DNA from: Kordiimonadaceae bacterium UBA4441 | GTDB lineage: Bacteria > Pseudomonadota > Alphaproteobacteria > Sphingomonadales > Emcibacteraceae | Reading direction: 5' to 3' | Assembly: GCA_002390425.1 (NCBI GenBank) | Contig: DGPL01000053.1 | Span: 1 to 47,227, forward strand | DNA: 47,227 nt | In this document: positions 25,979 through 35,867 of the stretch, piece by piece | Layout: each line of letters begins with the position of its first letter | How positions within the stretch are numbered: position 1 is the stretch's first letter | Notes under the pieces: generated by a model | What the model saw: the letters and a program-made list of their open reading frames with translations, nothing else | Databases searched by the model: none | Told to the model about the DNA's origin: nothing | Made by a program: the position numbers and the translations under genes

Positions 25979-26590
25979 TTAACGTGAGTAGAATTCCACC
26001 ACTAGGTTTGGTTCCATTTGAACCGCATATGGAATTTCATCAAGTGTTGGTACACGAAGGAAAGTCACTTTGTGACCTTCACTTTGAATGTACTCAGGAA
26101 CATCACGTTCTGTGCTTTCAAGGCCTTGGATAACCATTGGGATCTGACGTGATTTTTCACGGATCTCAACAACGTCACCTACTTTAACCATGTAGCTTGG
26201 AATGTTTACTTTTTTGCCGTTAACCGTTACGTGGCCGTGGTTTACGAATTGACGTGCAGAGAAAATAGTCGGCACGAATTTTGAACGGTAAACAACAGCA
26301 TCAAGACGTGTTTCAAGAAGACCAACAAAGATCTGACCTGTATCACCTTTACGGCGAACGGCTTCTTGATAAATACGCTTGAATTGTTTTTCTGTGATAT
26401 CACCATAGTAACCTTTAAGCTTCTGCTTGGCCATAAGTTGGATACCATAATCAGAAAGCTTAGCGCGACGACCTTGACCATGTTGGCCAGGACGGTATTC
26501 GCGTGTGTTTACTGGTGATTTTGGACGGCCCCAGATGTTTTCACCCATGCGGCGGTCAATTTTATACTTAGCTTGTGTACGTTTTGTCAT
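25979..26590 (-). CDS. rpsD: 30S ribosomal protein S4
   Basis: 203 residues, standard for S4. The N-terminal TKRTQAKYKIDRRMGENIWGR-type stretch and KLSDYGIQLMAKQKLKGYYG are conserved; the S4 RNA-binding domain holds ARQFVNHGHVTVNGKKVNIPSY. The N-terminal zinc-binding cysteines of some S4 proteins are absent, as in many alphaproteobacteria. GGAAGAAAA precedes the ATG. It stands alone (not in the alpha operon) with its own promoter and terminator, again usual in this class. Confidence 0.96.
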   Translation of the reverse strand: MTKRTQAKYKIDRRMGENIWGRPKSPVNTREYRPGQHGQGRRAKLSDYGIQLMAKQKLKGYYGDITEKQFKRIYQEAVRRKGDTGQIFVGLLETRLDAVVYRSKFVPTIFSARQFVNHGHVTVNGKKVNIPSYMVKVGDVVEIREKSRQIPMVIQGLESTERDVPEYIQSEGHKVTFLRVPTLDEIPYAVQMEPNLVVEFYSR

Positions 26591-26663
26591 TTTTCTTCCA
26601 AATCGCTTGTTTAAATTAAAGTTTCCTCAGCGCCGTAAACTGCAATATGTGGCAATCTACGCA

Positions 26664-26682
26664 ACCGGGGTTCGCACCCGGT
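26664..26682 (-). promoter_or_regulatory. Hairpin in the rpsD leader
   Basis: ACCGGG pairs with CCCGGT around a 7-base loop in the predicted 5' untranslated region of rpsD, about 75 bases before its ATG. There is no T run, so it is not a terminator. It might take part in S4 autoregulation, but this is only inferred from its position. Confidence 0.4.
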
Positions 26683-26699
26683 CATTTCGAGATGGGCGG

Positions 26700-26727
26700 A
26701 ATATAACTATATCTCAGGGGTTGTCAA
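26700..26727 (-). promoter_or_regulatory. Sigma-70-type promoter of rpsD
   Basis: Minus strand TTGACA (26727-26722), a 16-base spacer and TATATT (26705-26700). The expected start near 26693 gives a leader of about 100 bases. It begins 4 bases after the trmJ stop. Confidence 0.65.
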
Positions 26728-26730
26728 ACG

Positions 26731-27561
26731 TTATTCACCGTTTTCAGCAGTTTTCTGCTCTTTTATTGCTAGTTCTGCTTTTTCGGCCTGCCACCCCGGG
26801 CCACCGCCAGTTGAAAGAGCCTTTACAACACCGCGCATGGTGCTGACTTCTTCGTGGGTCATTTCAGATCTTGTGAAGATATTCCTCAAATTACGGCGCA
26901 TTAATGAACGGCGTTGATCAGACCGGAAATACCCCGCTTCTTCAAGTTCACCTTCGATATGATCGAATAATTTTTGAAGCTCGCCTGCGCTTGCGGGTCT
27001 TGTGTCCAATGTTGGGGTATAGCTATCCGGTACATCAGTACCCGTTTGAAACCATTCATAAGCTAATAAACCAACCGCTGTCGCAAGATTTATCGACGCA
27101 AAGCTTGGGTTTAAAGGAACAGATACGATCGCGGTTGATAAGGCAATATCATCATTTTTAAGGCCCGCCTTTTCAGGACCGAATAATAAACCTACTTTTT
27201 CCCCCTCATTAACCGCACCGCGCATGCGCAGGCAGCATTCTTTAGGGGTTACCACTTCCTTGATCATGTCACGGGGGCGTGCCGTTGTCGCATAAACATA
27301 TTTTAAATCGGCGATGGCCTCTGCGGTAGTCGGATAAACACGTGTTTTTTCAAGGACGATATCGGCGCCTGCTGCTGGTGCAACCGCCGCTTCATTGGGC
27401 CATCCGTCACGCGGCGCGACAAGACGTAAATCCGTAAGCCCAAAATTATACATAGCCCGCACCGCTTTACCGATATTTTCGCCAAGCTGCGGTACAATCA
27501 AAATAATCGCCGGGCCATCATCATGAATGACAGAAGGTTTCTTATGATCAGTCCCAGCCAT
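26731..27561 (-). CDS. trmJ: tRNA (cytidine/uridine-2'-O-)-methyltransferase, TrmJ-like
   Basis: 276 residues of the SPOUT/TrmH class. ILIVPQLGENIGKAVRAMYNFGL is the typical start, and the knot region shows LLFGPEKAGLKNDDI and VSVPLNPSFASINLATAV. The C-terminal helix region (RRSLMRRNLRNIFTR) matches TrmJ, which methylates the ribose of tRNA position 32. It starts 3 bases after cysS, at the end of the aroG-nadE-gltX-cysS-trmJ run. Confidence 0.88.
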   Translation of the reverse strand: MAGTDHKKPSVIHDDGPAIILIVPQLGENIGKAVRAMYNFGLTDLRLVAPRDGWPNEAAVAPAAGADIVLEKTRVYPTTAEAIADLKYVYATTARPRDMIKEVVTPKECCLRMRGAVNEGEKVGLLFGPEKAGLKNDDIALSTAIVSVPLNPSFASINLATAVGLLAYEWFQTGTDVPDSYTPTLDTRPASAGELQKLFDHIEGELEEAGYFRSDQRRSLMRRNLRNIFTRSEMTHEEVSTMRGVVKALSTGGGPGWQAEKAELAIKEQKTAENGE

Positions 27562-27564
27562 AAG

Positions 27565-28920
27565 TTACTTCTTTTCCACTGACGTAGTACCATCTGGATT
27601 ATCTACAAGTTTTAAACCTCTACTATCAAAATCATCCCGTATTTCGTCAGCTTTAGCCCAATTTTTATTAACTTTAGCTTCTTTGCGTCTCACCAATAAA
27701 TCCGCGTCATGCCCTGTTAGTTCAAATTTCCCAGCACCTGCCTTTAAAACATGGGTAGAATCCCAATTTTTTGCATTTCCAAATAACAAACCTAATAGTT
27801 TTGCAGATGCCTTAAGCTCGCCTGCATTTTTACTATCTTTTGCAAGTTGATTTAATTCCATGATTGCTTTTGGTGTATTTAAATCATCTCTCAAAGCTTC
27901 AAGGACTGCCTTCGCTGGTTTAGTTTCTTCTGAGTTTCTAACAATTTTATACCATCGACAAAGTTGTTTTTCAGCTTGAGTAATAGCTTCACGGCTAAAA
28001 TCTGCTGGCTGCTTATAATGGCTTGTTAGTAACGCTAAACGAATAGCTTCTCCTCTATTTGGATATTCTTCTAATAATTCATGCACCGTTATGAAATTAC
28101 CGAGTGATTTTGACATTTTTTCGCCGTTGACGGTCAAATATCCGTTATGCATCCAATAATTGGCGAGGTTTGCACCGTCATGTGAACATTTGCTTTGGGC
28201 GATTTCATTTTCGTGGTGGGGGAATATCAAATCCTGCCCGCCGCCATGGATATCAATGGTTTCACCCAGTTCCTTTTTAATCATGGCTGAACATTCAGTG
28301 TGCCATCCCGGACGGCCTCGGCCCCATGGGCTATCCCAACCTGGTTGATCGGGTGTTGATGGTTTCCAAAGGACAAAGTCCGCCCCTTCGCGTTTATAAT
28401 CCGCGACATTAACACGTGCACCCGCGATTAGGTCTTTGACATCCTTACCCGACAACTCGCCATAGTCATCCATTGTGGACACTTGGAATAATACGTGACC
28501 ATCACTTTCGTAGGCATGTCCCTTGCTCACAAGGTCAGAAATCAACGCAATCATTTCACCTACATATTCGGTTGCTTTTGGCTTAATGTCCGGAAGTTCT
28601 GCGTTTAAGGCGCCCATGTCTTCTTCGTAAATACGGGTATATTTTTCGGTGATCACCGAAATATCTTCACCCGTCTCTAAGCTCGCTTCGATGATTTTGT
28701 CATCAATATCTGTAATATTGCGGGCATATGTGACTTTTGCATAATCGTGTTTTAATAAGCGATAAAGTGTATCAAAAACCACAACCGGGCGGGCATTTCC
28801 CACATGGGCATAATTATATACCGTCGGGCCACACACATACATTTTGATGTGATTAGGATCAATTGGGATAAAGACATCCTTATCATTAATAAGAGTATTG
28901 TATATACTAATCGTGTTCAT
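27565..28920 (-). CDS. cysS: Cysteinyl-tRNA synthetase
   Basis: 451 residues, class I synthetase. CGPTVYNYAHVGNAR holds the HIGH-type motif and the first zinc Cys; further zinc ligands are in WHTECSAM and the HGGGQDLIFPHHENE stretch. KMSKSLGN is the KMSKS loop near residue 275. It charges tRNA-Cys. Tightly packed between gltX (3 bases upstream) and trmJ (3 bases downstream). Confidence 0.96.
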   Translation of the reverse strand: MNTISIYNTLINDKDVFIPIDPNHIKMYVCGPTVYNYAHVGNARPVVVFDTLYRLLKHDYAKVTYARNITDIDDKIIEASLETGEDISVITEKYTRIYEEDMGALNAELPDIKPKATEYVGEMIALISDLVSKGHAYESDGHVLFQVSTMDDYGELSGKDVKDLIAGARVNVADYKREGADFVLWKPSTPDQPGWDSPWGRGRPGWHTECSAMIKKELGETIDIHGGGQDLIFPHHENEIAQSKCSHDGANLANYWMHNGYLTVNGEKMSKSLGNFITVHELLEEYPNRGEAIRLALLTSHYKQPADFSREAITQAEKQLCRWYKIVRNSEETKPAKAVLEALRDDLNTPKAIMELNQLAKDSKNAGELKASAKLLGLLFGNAKNWDSTHVLKAGAGKFELTGHDADLLVRRKEAKVNKNWAKADEIRDDFDSRGLKLVDNPDGTTSVEKK

Positions 28921-28923
28921 GCA

Positions 28924-30258
28924 TTATGCCTTCTGGCCGGCTAGTCTCGCTTTCACGCGTTCCGCGCCGATTAGCGGCAATAATGTACCCATTTCCGGCC
29001 CATGGTTTAACCCTGTTACCGCTTGACGCAGCGGCATAAAGAGCTGCTTACCTTTAGTGCCCGTTTCTTCTTTAACGGCCGTTGTCCATGCTTTCCATGT
29101 GGTCGCGTCCCACTCACCTGATGGTAGCAATGCTGCCGCTTTCGCGATAAAATCTGCATCTTCAATAACCGGAGACACCGGACCATTTACGATGGTGAGC
29201 CATTCCACGGTATCATCAAGCTTTTCAATATTGGCACGTGCCACATTCCAAATGGCTTCGGTGACACCTTCGGGCAATCTATCTTTCACCGCATCAAAAT
29301 CGGTCACATGTAGTATTTTCGCGTTTAAAAGTTCAAGATCACGTGGGTCAAACTTGGCAGCACCACGGCCGTATTTTGAAAATTCAAACCCGTCAATAAG
29401 CGGCTGAATGTCTGTAAAGGGCTCAATCGGGTCTGATGAACCAAGACGGGTTAATAGTGACACGATACTCATCGCTTCAAGGCCATCTTCTTCGCGGTAT
29501 GACTTGATGCTTGCTGAACCAAGGCGTTTTGATAGCCCCTCACCCTTTGCACCCGTTAGCAGTGAAAAATGCGCCATTCCTGGTGCTTTGGCCCCTAGCG
29601 CTTCAAAAACTTGTGTTTGAACGGCACTGTTGGCTGAATGATCTTCGCCGCGCATGATGTGTGTGATACCAAAATCAATATCATCAACCACGGATGGCAA
29701 TGTGTAAAGGTATGAACCGTCACCACGCACCAAAATCGGATCACTCAACGCCGCAATATCAAAACTCTGATGACCCTTAACGCAATCTTCCCATTCAACA
29801 CGTGCTGGTGTTTCAAGCTTAAAGCGCCAATGTGGTGTGCGTCCTTCGGCTTCATATTTGGCAATTTCATCATCAGTAAGGGTTAAGCCGGCACGATCAT
29901 AAAGTGGTGGCTTTCCTTGTCCTAGCTGAATTTTTCTTTTTAAATCAAGCTCTTGTGAAGTTTCATAGCAAGGGTAAAGTCTTCCATCCGTTTTTAATTT
30001 TTCAACGGCTGCATCATAACGGTCAAATCGTTCTGATTGCTTTGCTGTCTCATCCCAATTAAGTCCTAACCATGTAAGATCCTCATAAATACCGTCTTCA
30101 CATTCTTTCGTGGAGCGCTCAAGGTCAGTATCATCAATGCGCAGAAAAAACACGCCGCCCATTTTTCGGGCAAAAAGCCAGTTGGCGATGGCTGTTCTTA
30201 CGTTTCCAACATGTAATTTTCCAGTTGGACTTGGGGCAAATCTTACTTTTACGGACAT
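28924..30258 (-). CDS. gltX: Glutamyl-tRNA synthetase
   Basis: 444 residues, class I synthetase. RFAPSPTGKLHVGNVRTA carries the HIGH-type motif; the KMSKS equivalent is GLSKRLGS near residue 240. MRGEDHSANSAVQTQ is conserved in bacterial GluRS. Many alphaproteobacteria have two GltX paralogs; I cannot tell which this is, or whether it charges tRNA-Gln as well. Followed immediately by cysS. Confidence 0.94.
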   Translation of the reverse strand: MSVKVRFAPSPTGKLHVGNVRTAIANWLFARKMGGVFFLRIDDTDLERSTKECEDGIYEDLTWLGLNWDETAKQSERFDRYDAAVEKLKTDGRLYPCYETSQELDLKRKIQLGQGKPPLYDRAGLTLTDDEIAKYEAEGRTPHWRFKLETPARVEWEDCVKGHQSFDIAALSDPILVRGDGSYLYTLPSVVDDIDFGITHIMRGEDHSANSAVQTQVFEALGAKAPGMAHFSLLTGAKGEGLSKRLGSASIKSYREEDGLEAMSIVSLLTRLGSSDPIEPFTDIQPLIDGFEFSKYGRGAAKFDPRDLELLNAKILHVTDFDAVKDRLPEGVTEAIWNVARANIEKLDDTVEWLTIVNGPVSPVIEDADFIAKAAALLPSGEWDATTWKAWTTAVKEETGTKGKQLFMPLRQAVTGLNHGPEMGTLLPLIGAERVKARLAGQKA

Positions 30259-30285
30259 TTAATCTACTTTCTTATTTTGCACAGA

Positions 30286-31947
30286 TTATGTGCGCTTATC
30301 TCTATAGCCATTTGTAATAGGGTATCTTCTATCACGGCCAAAATTCTTTGCTGATATTTTTACACCGGGTGGTGACTGTCTACGTTTATATTCTGCGATA
30401 TAAAGGAGATGCTGAATTCGTGCAACTGTTTCTGCATCATGCCCGCGTTTAACAATGTCTTTTTGCAGCATTTCGCCTTCTATTAAACATTCAAGAATAT
30501 CATCAAGCACCTCATAAGGCGGCAGGCTGTCTTCGTCCTTTTGATCAGGGCGCAGTTCAGCGGTCGGCGGTTTTTCTATAATATTAGTCGGCATTATCTG
30601 CCCGCGCGGACCAAGCCCACCGTTCGGGTAGTTTTCATTACGCCAATGGCATAATTTAAAGACATCAAGTTTATAGATATCCTTAAGTGCGTTATATCCA
30701 CCGCACATATCACCGTAAAGTGTAGCGTACCCCACTGACATTTCCGATTTATTGCCGGTGGTGAGCACCATTTTTCCATGTTTATTACTGATCGCCATTA
30801 AAATCACAGCTCGAATACGGGATTGAAGGTTCTCTTCCGTTAAATCCGCCTCTGTACCTGCAAATGACGCGAGCAATGTTTTATCAAAGGCATTCACCGC
30901 ATCATTTATCGAAATATTATCAATAGCACAGCCCATCATGCGCGCCGCATCGCTTGCATCAATCAAACTTTCCTCTGATGTATATTTCGAAGGCATCATT
31001 ACAAGATGCACACGGTCCGCACCAAGCGCATCAACGGCAACAATCGCACTTAACGCGCTGTCCACACCGCCAGACATACCGATTATGACACCGGGAAACC
31101 GATTTTTATTCACATAATCACGCACACCAATCATCATGGCCAGATAAATATCGGTAAGGCGATCATTCTTTTCAGGCAAATCTTGCGGGGCACAAGCCCA
31201 TTTACCATTTTCGCCTTTAAACCAATCGGTTACGGTTGTTTCTTCAACAAAGGATTGTTGGCGTACCACCACATTGCCACCGGCATCCATGACAAATGCT
31301 TCACCGTCAAAAACGAGTTCATCCTGTGCACCCGATTGATTTGTATAAATCAACGAAAGGCCAGATTGTCTAACGCGCTCTTTACCATTGGTAATACGGT
31401 CATTTGCTTTTGGTAAATCATATGGCGACCCATTTAAGGAAATTAATATATCACTGTGTTTATTGGTTAAATATTCTGTGACTTCTTCCCACCAAAGATC
31501 TTCGCAAGTTAAAACACCTAACTTAACACCCTTAAAATTAACGGGTTCAGGGCATGGTCCGCGTGAAAAAACGCGCTTTTCGTCAAAAACACCATAATTC
31601 GGAAGATCACGTTTATGACGAATTGCTGAAATCGTGCCGTTATCAAGCAAAATTGATGAATTATAAAGCTTGCCGCCTTCTACCCATAGTGAACTAATAA
31701 GCATAGCTGGACCACCGTCACTGGTTATTTGGGCAAGTTCAACGGTTTTATCCATCGCATCACGCTGGAATGCGGGCTTAAGCACTAAATCTTCGGGAGG
31801 ATAACCAATTAGACACAATTCACTATAAACAACCAAGTCAGCGTCAGGCGTTGAAGCGCGTACTTCTAAAATACGCTCCGCATTACCGTCGATATCACCG
31901 ACTGTCGGGTTTATGGTCGCAATTGCGATCTTTAATGCACTGGTCAT
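30286..31947 (-). CDS. nadE: Glutamine-dependent NAD+ synthase
   Basis: 553 residues with two domains: an N-terminal nitrilase-type glutaminase (Glu in VYSELCLIGYPPEDL, Cys in VLTCEDLWWEE) and a C-terminal synthetase with the ATP loop VIIGMSGGVDSALSA near residue 290 and TTGNKSEMSVGYATLYGD. It converts nicotinate adenine dinucleotide to NAD+ using glutamine. It starts 17 bases after the DAHP synthase stop and ends 27 bases before gltX. Confidence 0.95.
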   Translation of the reverse strand: MTSALKIAIATINPTVGDIDGNAERILEVRASTPDADLVVYSELCLIGYPPEDLVLKPAFQRDAMDKTVELAQITSDGGPAMLISSLWVEGGKLYNSSILLDNGTISAIRHKRDLPNYGVFDEKRVFSRGPCPEPVNFKGVKLGVLTCEDLWWEEVTEYLTNKHSDILISLNGSPYDLPKANDRITNGKERVRQSGLSLIYTNQSGAQDELVFDGEAFVMDAGGNVVVRQQSFVEETTVTDWFKGENGKWACAPQDLPEKNDRLTDIYLAMMIGVRDYVNKNRFPGVIIGMSGGVDSALSAIVAVDALGADRVHLVMMPSKYTSEESLIDASDAARMMGCAIDNISINDAVNAFDKTLLASFAGTEADLTEENLQSRIRAVILMAISNKHGKMVLTTGNKSEMSVGYATLYGDMCGGYNALKDIYKLDVFKLCHWRNENYPNGGLGPRGQIMPTNIIEKPPTAELRPDQKDEDSLPPYEVLDDILECLIEGEMLQKDIVKRGHDAETVARIQHLLYIAEYKRRQSPPGVKISAKNFGRDRRYPITNGYRDKRT

Positions 31948-31964
31948 CTGGCATAACGATCCTT

Positions 31965-33353
31965 CTAGCTGTTCGCTGCCGCTTGTTTAGCTTCTTTTGC
32001 GCGTTCGTCACGCTCTTCTTTAAGGCCTTCTGCGATTAAAAACGCCAGTTCAAGACTTTGGCTAGCGTTCAAACGCGGGTCACAATGGGTACGGTAACGA
32101 TCAGCAAGCTTTTCATCCGTAATCGCCTCTGCACCACCTGTACATTCAGTAACATTCTGACCTGTCATTTCAAAATGAACGCCGCCAGCGTATGTTCCCA
32201 TACTGCGGTGAATGCGGAAGAAACGACGAATTTCAGAAAGCACATCATCAAATGGACGTGTTTTAAAGCCATTAGACGCCGAAATTGTGTTACCATGCAT
32301 CGGATCTGACGACCAAACAACGGTACGTCCTTCTTCTTCAATACGTTTAATTACAGCGGGAAGTTTATCTTCGATGATACCTGCACCCATGCGGCAAATC
32401 AAAGTGATGCGACCTGCTTCATCTTCTGGGTTAATTTCATCAATGATTTTTATCAGCTCATCAAGATCTGTTGTTGGGCCCACCTTTAAGCCAATCGGGT
32501 TACCGATCCCACGCAGGAATTCAACATGGGCTTCACCAAGGATACGTGTACGGTCACCAATCCAAAGCATATGTCCGGATGTATCATACCAATCACCTGT
32601 TGTACTATCTACACGTGTTAACGCTTCTTCATAACGCAATAATAGCGCTTCATGTGATACATAGAAATCTGTCGCGTTCAATGCTTTGCTGTTCGGGTTA
32701 ATACCGCAAGCTTTCATGAATGCCATGGCTTCATCAATACGTTCAGCCATATCCTGATATTTTTCAACGGCTTCACCACCACCGACGAAATCAAGGTTCC
32801 ATTGATGTACTTTGCTTAAGTTTGCATAACCACCCTGCGCAAAAGCACGCAGCAGATTTAGTGTTGATGATGCTTGTGAATAACCTTTAATCATACGTTC
32901 AGGATCAGGTACACGCGCTTTGGAATTAAAATCTATACCGTTGATGATATCACCACGGTAGCTTGGAAGACTTTCATCACCCCTTGTTTCCGTATCGGAA
33001 CTACGTGGTTTAGCGTATTGCCCAGCCATACGACCAACTTTAACAATTGGACAGCTGGCGGCAAACGTTAGCGCTACTGACATCTGCAATAATACGCGGA
33101 ATGTATCGCGGATTTTATCGGCATGGAATTCTGCAAAACTTTCGGCGCAATCACCCCCTTGAAGCAGGAACGCGTTACCATTAGCCACTTCACCAAGTTG
33201 CGTTTTCAAACGGCGCGCCTCACCGGCAAAAACAAGTGGTGGAAGCTTACGAAGTTCGGCTTCAACTGAGGCTAATTTCGCCTCATCTGGATATGTTGGT
33301 ACCTGGCGGATTGGCATTGATCTCCAGCTATCAGGGGTCCAGTTTTTAGTCAT
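31965..33353 (-). CDS. 3-deoxy-7-phosphoheptulonate synthase, class II
   Basis: 462 residues of the plant-type (AroAII) DAHP synthase. Seen: WTPDSWRSMPIRQVP at the start, LLQGGDCAESF, GRMAGQYAKPRSSD, and the C-terminal GGVHFEMTGQNVTECTGG. It condenses phosphoenolpyruvate with erythrose 4-phosphate at the head of the shikimate pathway. Gene names differ between genomes (aroG, aroF, aroA), so I leave the symbol blank. First gene of the run leading to nadE and the tRNA synthetases. Confidence 0.94.
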   Translation of the reverse strand: MTKNWTPDSWRSMPIRQVPTYPDEAKLASVEAELRKLPPLVFAGEARRLKTQLGEVANGNAFLLQGGDCAESFAEFHADKIRDTFRVLLQMSVALTFAASCPIVKVGRMAGQYAKPRSSDTETRGDESLPSYRGDIINGIDFNSKARVPDPERMIKGYSQASSTLNLLRAFAQGGYANLSKVHQWNLDFVGGGEAVEKYQDMAERIDEAMAFMKACGINPNSKALNATDFYVSHEALLLRYEEALTRVDSTTGDWYDTSGHMLWIGDRTRILGEAHVEFLRGIGNPIGLKVGPTTDLDELIKIIDEINPEDEAGRITLICRMGAGIIEDKLPAVIKRIEEEGRTVVWSSDPMHGNTISASNGFKTRPFDDVLSEIRRFFRIHRSMGTYAGGVHFEMTGQNVTECTGGAEAITDEKLADRYRTHCDPRLNASQSLELAFLIAEGLKEERDERAKEAKQAAANS

Positions 33354-33424
33354 TTTTAAAATTCCGTCTTAAAATTAAATAATTAATGCAATTCTATAAG
33401 GGTTTTTGCCCTGAAAAGAAAGCA

Positions 33425-34774
33425 TTACTTCATTAAAACAAATTCTTCCGCGCTTGACGGATGAACGGCTACCGTATCATCAAATTGGGCTTTTGTTGCA
33501 CCACATTTTATTGCCACCGCAATCCCTTGAATGATTTCCGCACTATCTGGCCCAATCATATGAGCGCCAATAACCTTATCAGTTTTACCGTCAACCAACA
33601 TTTTAATCAGCGATCTTTCATCGCGTCCCGCTAATGTAAATTTCATTGATTTATATTCGCTTCTGAACACTTTCAAATCATCCCCATATTTCTCACGGGC
33701 GTCTTCTTCACTTAATCCAACTGTACCAATGGGTGGCTGTGAAAAAATCGCCGTTGGAATATGATCATAATTTACCGTTGTTGGTGTATCGTTAAACTGA
33801 GTTGCAGCAAGTGCTGCGCCCTCTTTGATGGCAATAGGCGTTAATTGCATTCCTCCAATAACATCACCGACGGCAAATATATTATCAACTGAAGTTTTAT
33901 AATTTTCATCAACAATTATGTCGCCGTTTTCATGCATTTCAACACCAAGCTCATCAAGTCCGATACCCGCCGTATTTGCTTTACGTCCTGTAGCATACAT
34001 CACGAGGTCCGTGGCCATTTCATTTCCGTCTGATAAGGTCAGTACGAATTGATCGCCGTCTTTTTTGATTTCGTCCACATTAGTATGTATACGCACATCG
34101 ATACCTTTTTTGATCATTTCTTCACGAAGTTTACTTCTGATTTCAAGATCAAACCCACGAAGGATTTCTTCACCGCGATAAAGAAGCGATGTTTCAACAC
34201 CTAGACCATTAAAAATTCCAGCAAATTCAACGGCAATGTAACCGCCACCAACAACTGTGATCCGTTTTGGAAGTTCAGGTAAATCAAAGGCTTCATTTGA
34301 TGAAATCGCATATTCGATCCCCGGAATATCGGGGAATGACGGCCAACCACCTGTCGCGATTAAAATTTTATCGGCGGTGACTGTGCGACTGCCATTTTCG
34401 TCCGTTAATTCAATTGTATGATTATCAAGCAGCTTTCCACGCGCCTTAATAATCTCAACATCATGGTTATCAAGGTTTTGACCATATAACCCTTCAAGTC
34501 GGGTGATTTCGTTTTCTTTATTGCCAACAAGCTTTTGCCAATTAAGTGTTGGCCGTTCTGCGGACCAACCAAATCCTTCTGCATCCTTAAAAGCACTAGA
34601 ATATTCTGAGGCATAGACATATAACTTTTTGGGCACACAACCACGGATCACACAAGTACCGCCTACTCTGTAATCTTCACAAAGCCCCACTTTTGCACCG
34701 TATGTCGCCGCCATGCGGCTTGAACGTACGCCGCCTGATCCTGCCCCAATAACAAAGAAATCATAGTCATACAT
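33425..34774 (-). CDS. gor: Glutathione-disulfide reductase
   Basis: 449 residues of the FAD/NAD(P)H disulfide oxidoreductase family. FAD loop GAGSGGVRSSRMAA at the N-terminus, redox disulfide CVIRGC near residue 42, NADP loop VVGGGYIAVEFAGI, and C-terminal catalytic VHPSSAEEF. The GSGGVRSSR and VIRGC motifs favour glutathione reductase over lipoamide dehydrogenase. It lies 71 bases upstream of the DAHP synthase gene and may have its own promoter (TTGACT at 34835-34830, minus strand, with no clear -10). Confidence 0.93.
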   Translation of the reverse strand: MYDYDFFVIGAGSGGVRSSRMAATYGAKVGLCEDYRVGGTCVIRGCVPKKLYVYASEYSSAFKDAEGFGWSAERPTLNWQKLVGNKENEITRLEGLYGQNLDNHDVEIIKARGKLLDNHTIELTDENGSRTVTADKILIATGGWPSFPDIPGIEYAISSNEAFDLPELPKRITVVGGGYIAVEFAGIFNGLGVETSLLYRGEEILRGFDLEIRSKLREEMIKKGIDVRIHTNVDEIKKDGDQFVLTLSDGNEMATDLVMYATGRKANTAGIGLDELGVEMHENGDIIVDENYKTSVDNIFAVGDVIGGMQLTPIAIKEGAALAATQFNDTPTTVNYDHIPTAIFSQPPIGTVGLSEEDAREKYGDDLKVFRSEYKSMKFTLAGRDERSLIKMLVDGKTDKVIGAHMIGPDSAEIIQGIAVAIKCGATKAQFDDTVAVHPSSAEEFVLMK

Positions 34775-34891
34775 GGATAAAATCCTTTTTATAAATCAGT
34801 AGAGTTTAATTGGGGGTTTAAGCCATTAAAGTCAAGCGGCGATTAATTAATTATTATTGGCGAAATGCAATAAACATCAAGATTAGAAATT

Positions 34892-35866
34892 CTAAAATTT
34901 GTGCATCTCTTCTTTATCGAAGACGAGTGATATATTATCGCCTGTCTTTACCTTTGTAATACCATTTACTTTTACGGTTAAATCATGATTTCCGCTATTC
35001 ACCCGGATCAGACTTTCGGCACCAAGTGTTTCAACCAAAATAACGTCACCATCAAGCTTCTGTGGGCGTTTCATAGTGGGTTCTGTACCACTGATATAAA
35101 TATCCTCTGGTCTGATGCCTAAGCTAAAGTCTGGGTATTCCATAAAATTCATCTCTGGGCTTCCAATAAAGCTCGCGACAAATTTATTGGCCGGTTTTTT
35201 ATAAACTTCCATTGGAGTACCAATCTGCTGAATTTCACCGTCTTTCAATATTACTATTCTATCCGCTAATGTCATGGCCTCAACTTGGTCATGGGTCACA
35301 TAAATGATTGTTTTCTTTACCGTTTCATGCAGTTTTTTAATTTCGATCCGCATTGATGACCGAAGCTTTGCATCCAAATTTGAAAGCGGTTCATCAAAAA
35401 GAAATACATCAGGGTCACGCACAATTGCCCGTCCCATTGAAACCCGTTGACGCTGCCCGCCAGAAAGTTCAGCCGGTTTTCTTTCGAGTAATTCTGTTAA
35501 TTCTAATATTTCGGCGCCTTCACGCACCTTTTTATCAATGTCATCTTTTGGCATTTTTTGCGCCCTAAGGCCAAATGAAATGTTTTTATACACATTCATA
35601 TGTGGATAAAGCGCATAATTTTGAAATACCATGGCAATATTGCGATCTTTTGGCTCTAAATTATTCACAACCCGGTCACCGATGGAAAGTTCACCATCTG
35701 TCACGCCTTCTAAACCCGCGATCATCCGCAGTAATGTGGATTTCCCGCACCCAGACGGCCCCACGAGTACTAGAAATTCATTATCGCTTACCTCTAAATC
35801 GAGGTTTTCAATGACTTTAGTATCACCATAACTTTTAGATATATTTGATAATTTTACATTTGCCAT
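34892..35866 (-). CDS. ABC transporter ATP-binding protein, MalK/UgpC type
   Basis: 324 residues. Walker A GPSGCGKST near residue 38, signature LSGGQRQRVSMGRAI near residue 134, Walker B VFLFDEPLSNLDAK, and a C-terminal TOBE/OB region (SLGIRPEDIYI). This is the energy module of CUT1-type sugar importers. It follows the lyase gene by one base and is the last gene of the five-gene operon that starts with the binding protein. Slightly shorter than usual (about 350-370), from a reduced C-terminal regulatory part. Confidence 0.92.
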   Translation of the reverse strand: MANVKLSNISKSYGDTKVIENLDLEVSDNEFLVLVGPSGCGKSTLLRMIAGLEGVTDGELSIGDRVVNNLEPKDRNIAMVFQNYALYPHMNVYKNISFGLRAQKMPKDDIDKKVREGAEILELTELLERKPAELSGGQRQRVSMGRAIVRDPDVFLFDEPLSNLDAKLRSSMRIEIKKLHETVKKTIIYVTHDQVEAMTLADRIVILKDGEIQQIGTPMEVYKKPANKFVASFIGSPEMNFMEYPDFSLGIRPEDIYISGTEPTMKRPQKLDGDVILVETLGAESLIRVNSGNHDLTVKVNGITKVKTGDNISLVFDKEEMHKF

Positions 35867-35867
35867 T

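Noticed and set aside
26660..26690. tRNA T-arm-like hairpin (GGTTCGCACCC) upstream of rpsD
   Set aside because: No acceptor stem, anticodon arm or CCA can be built around it in either orientation; treated as an rpsD leader hairpin.
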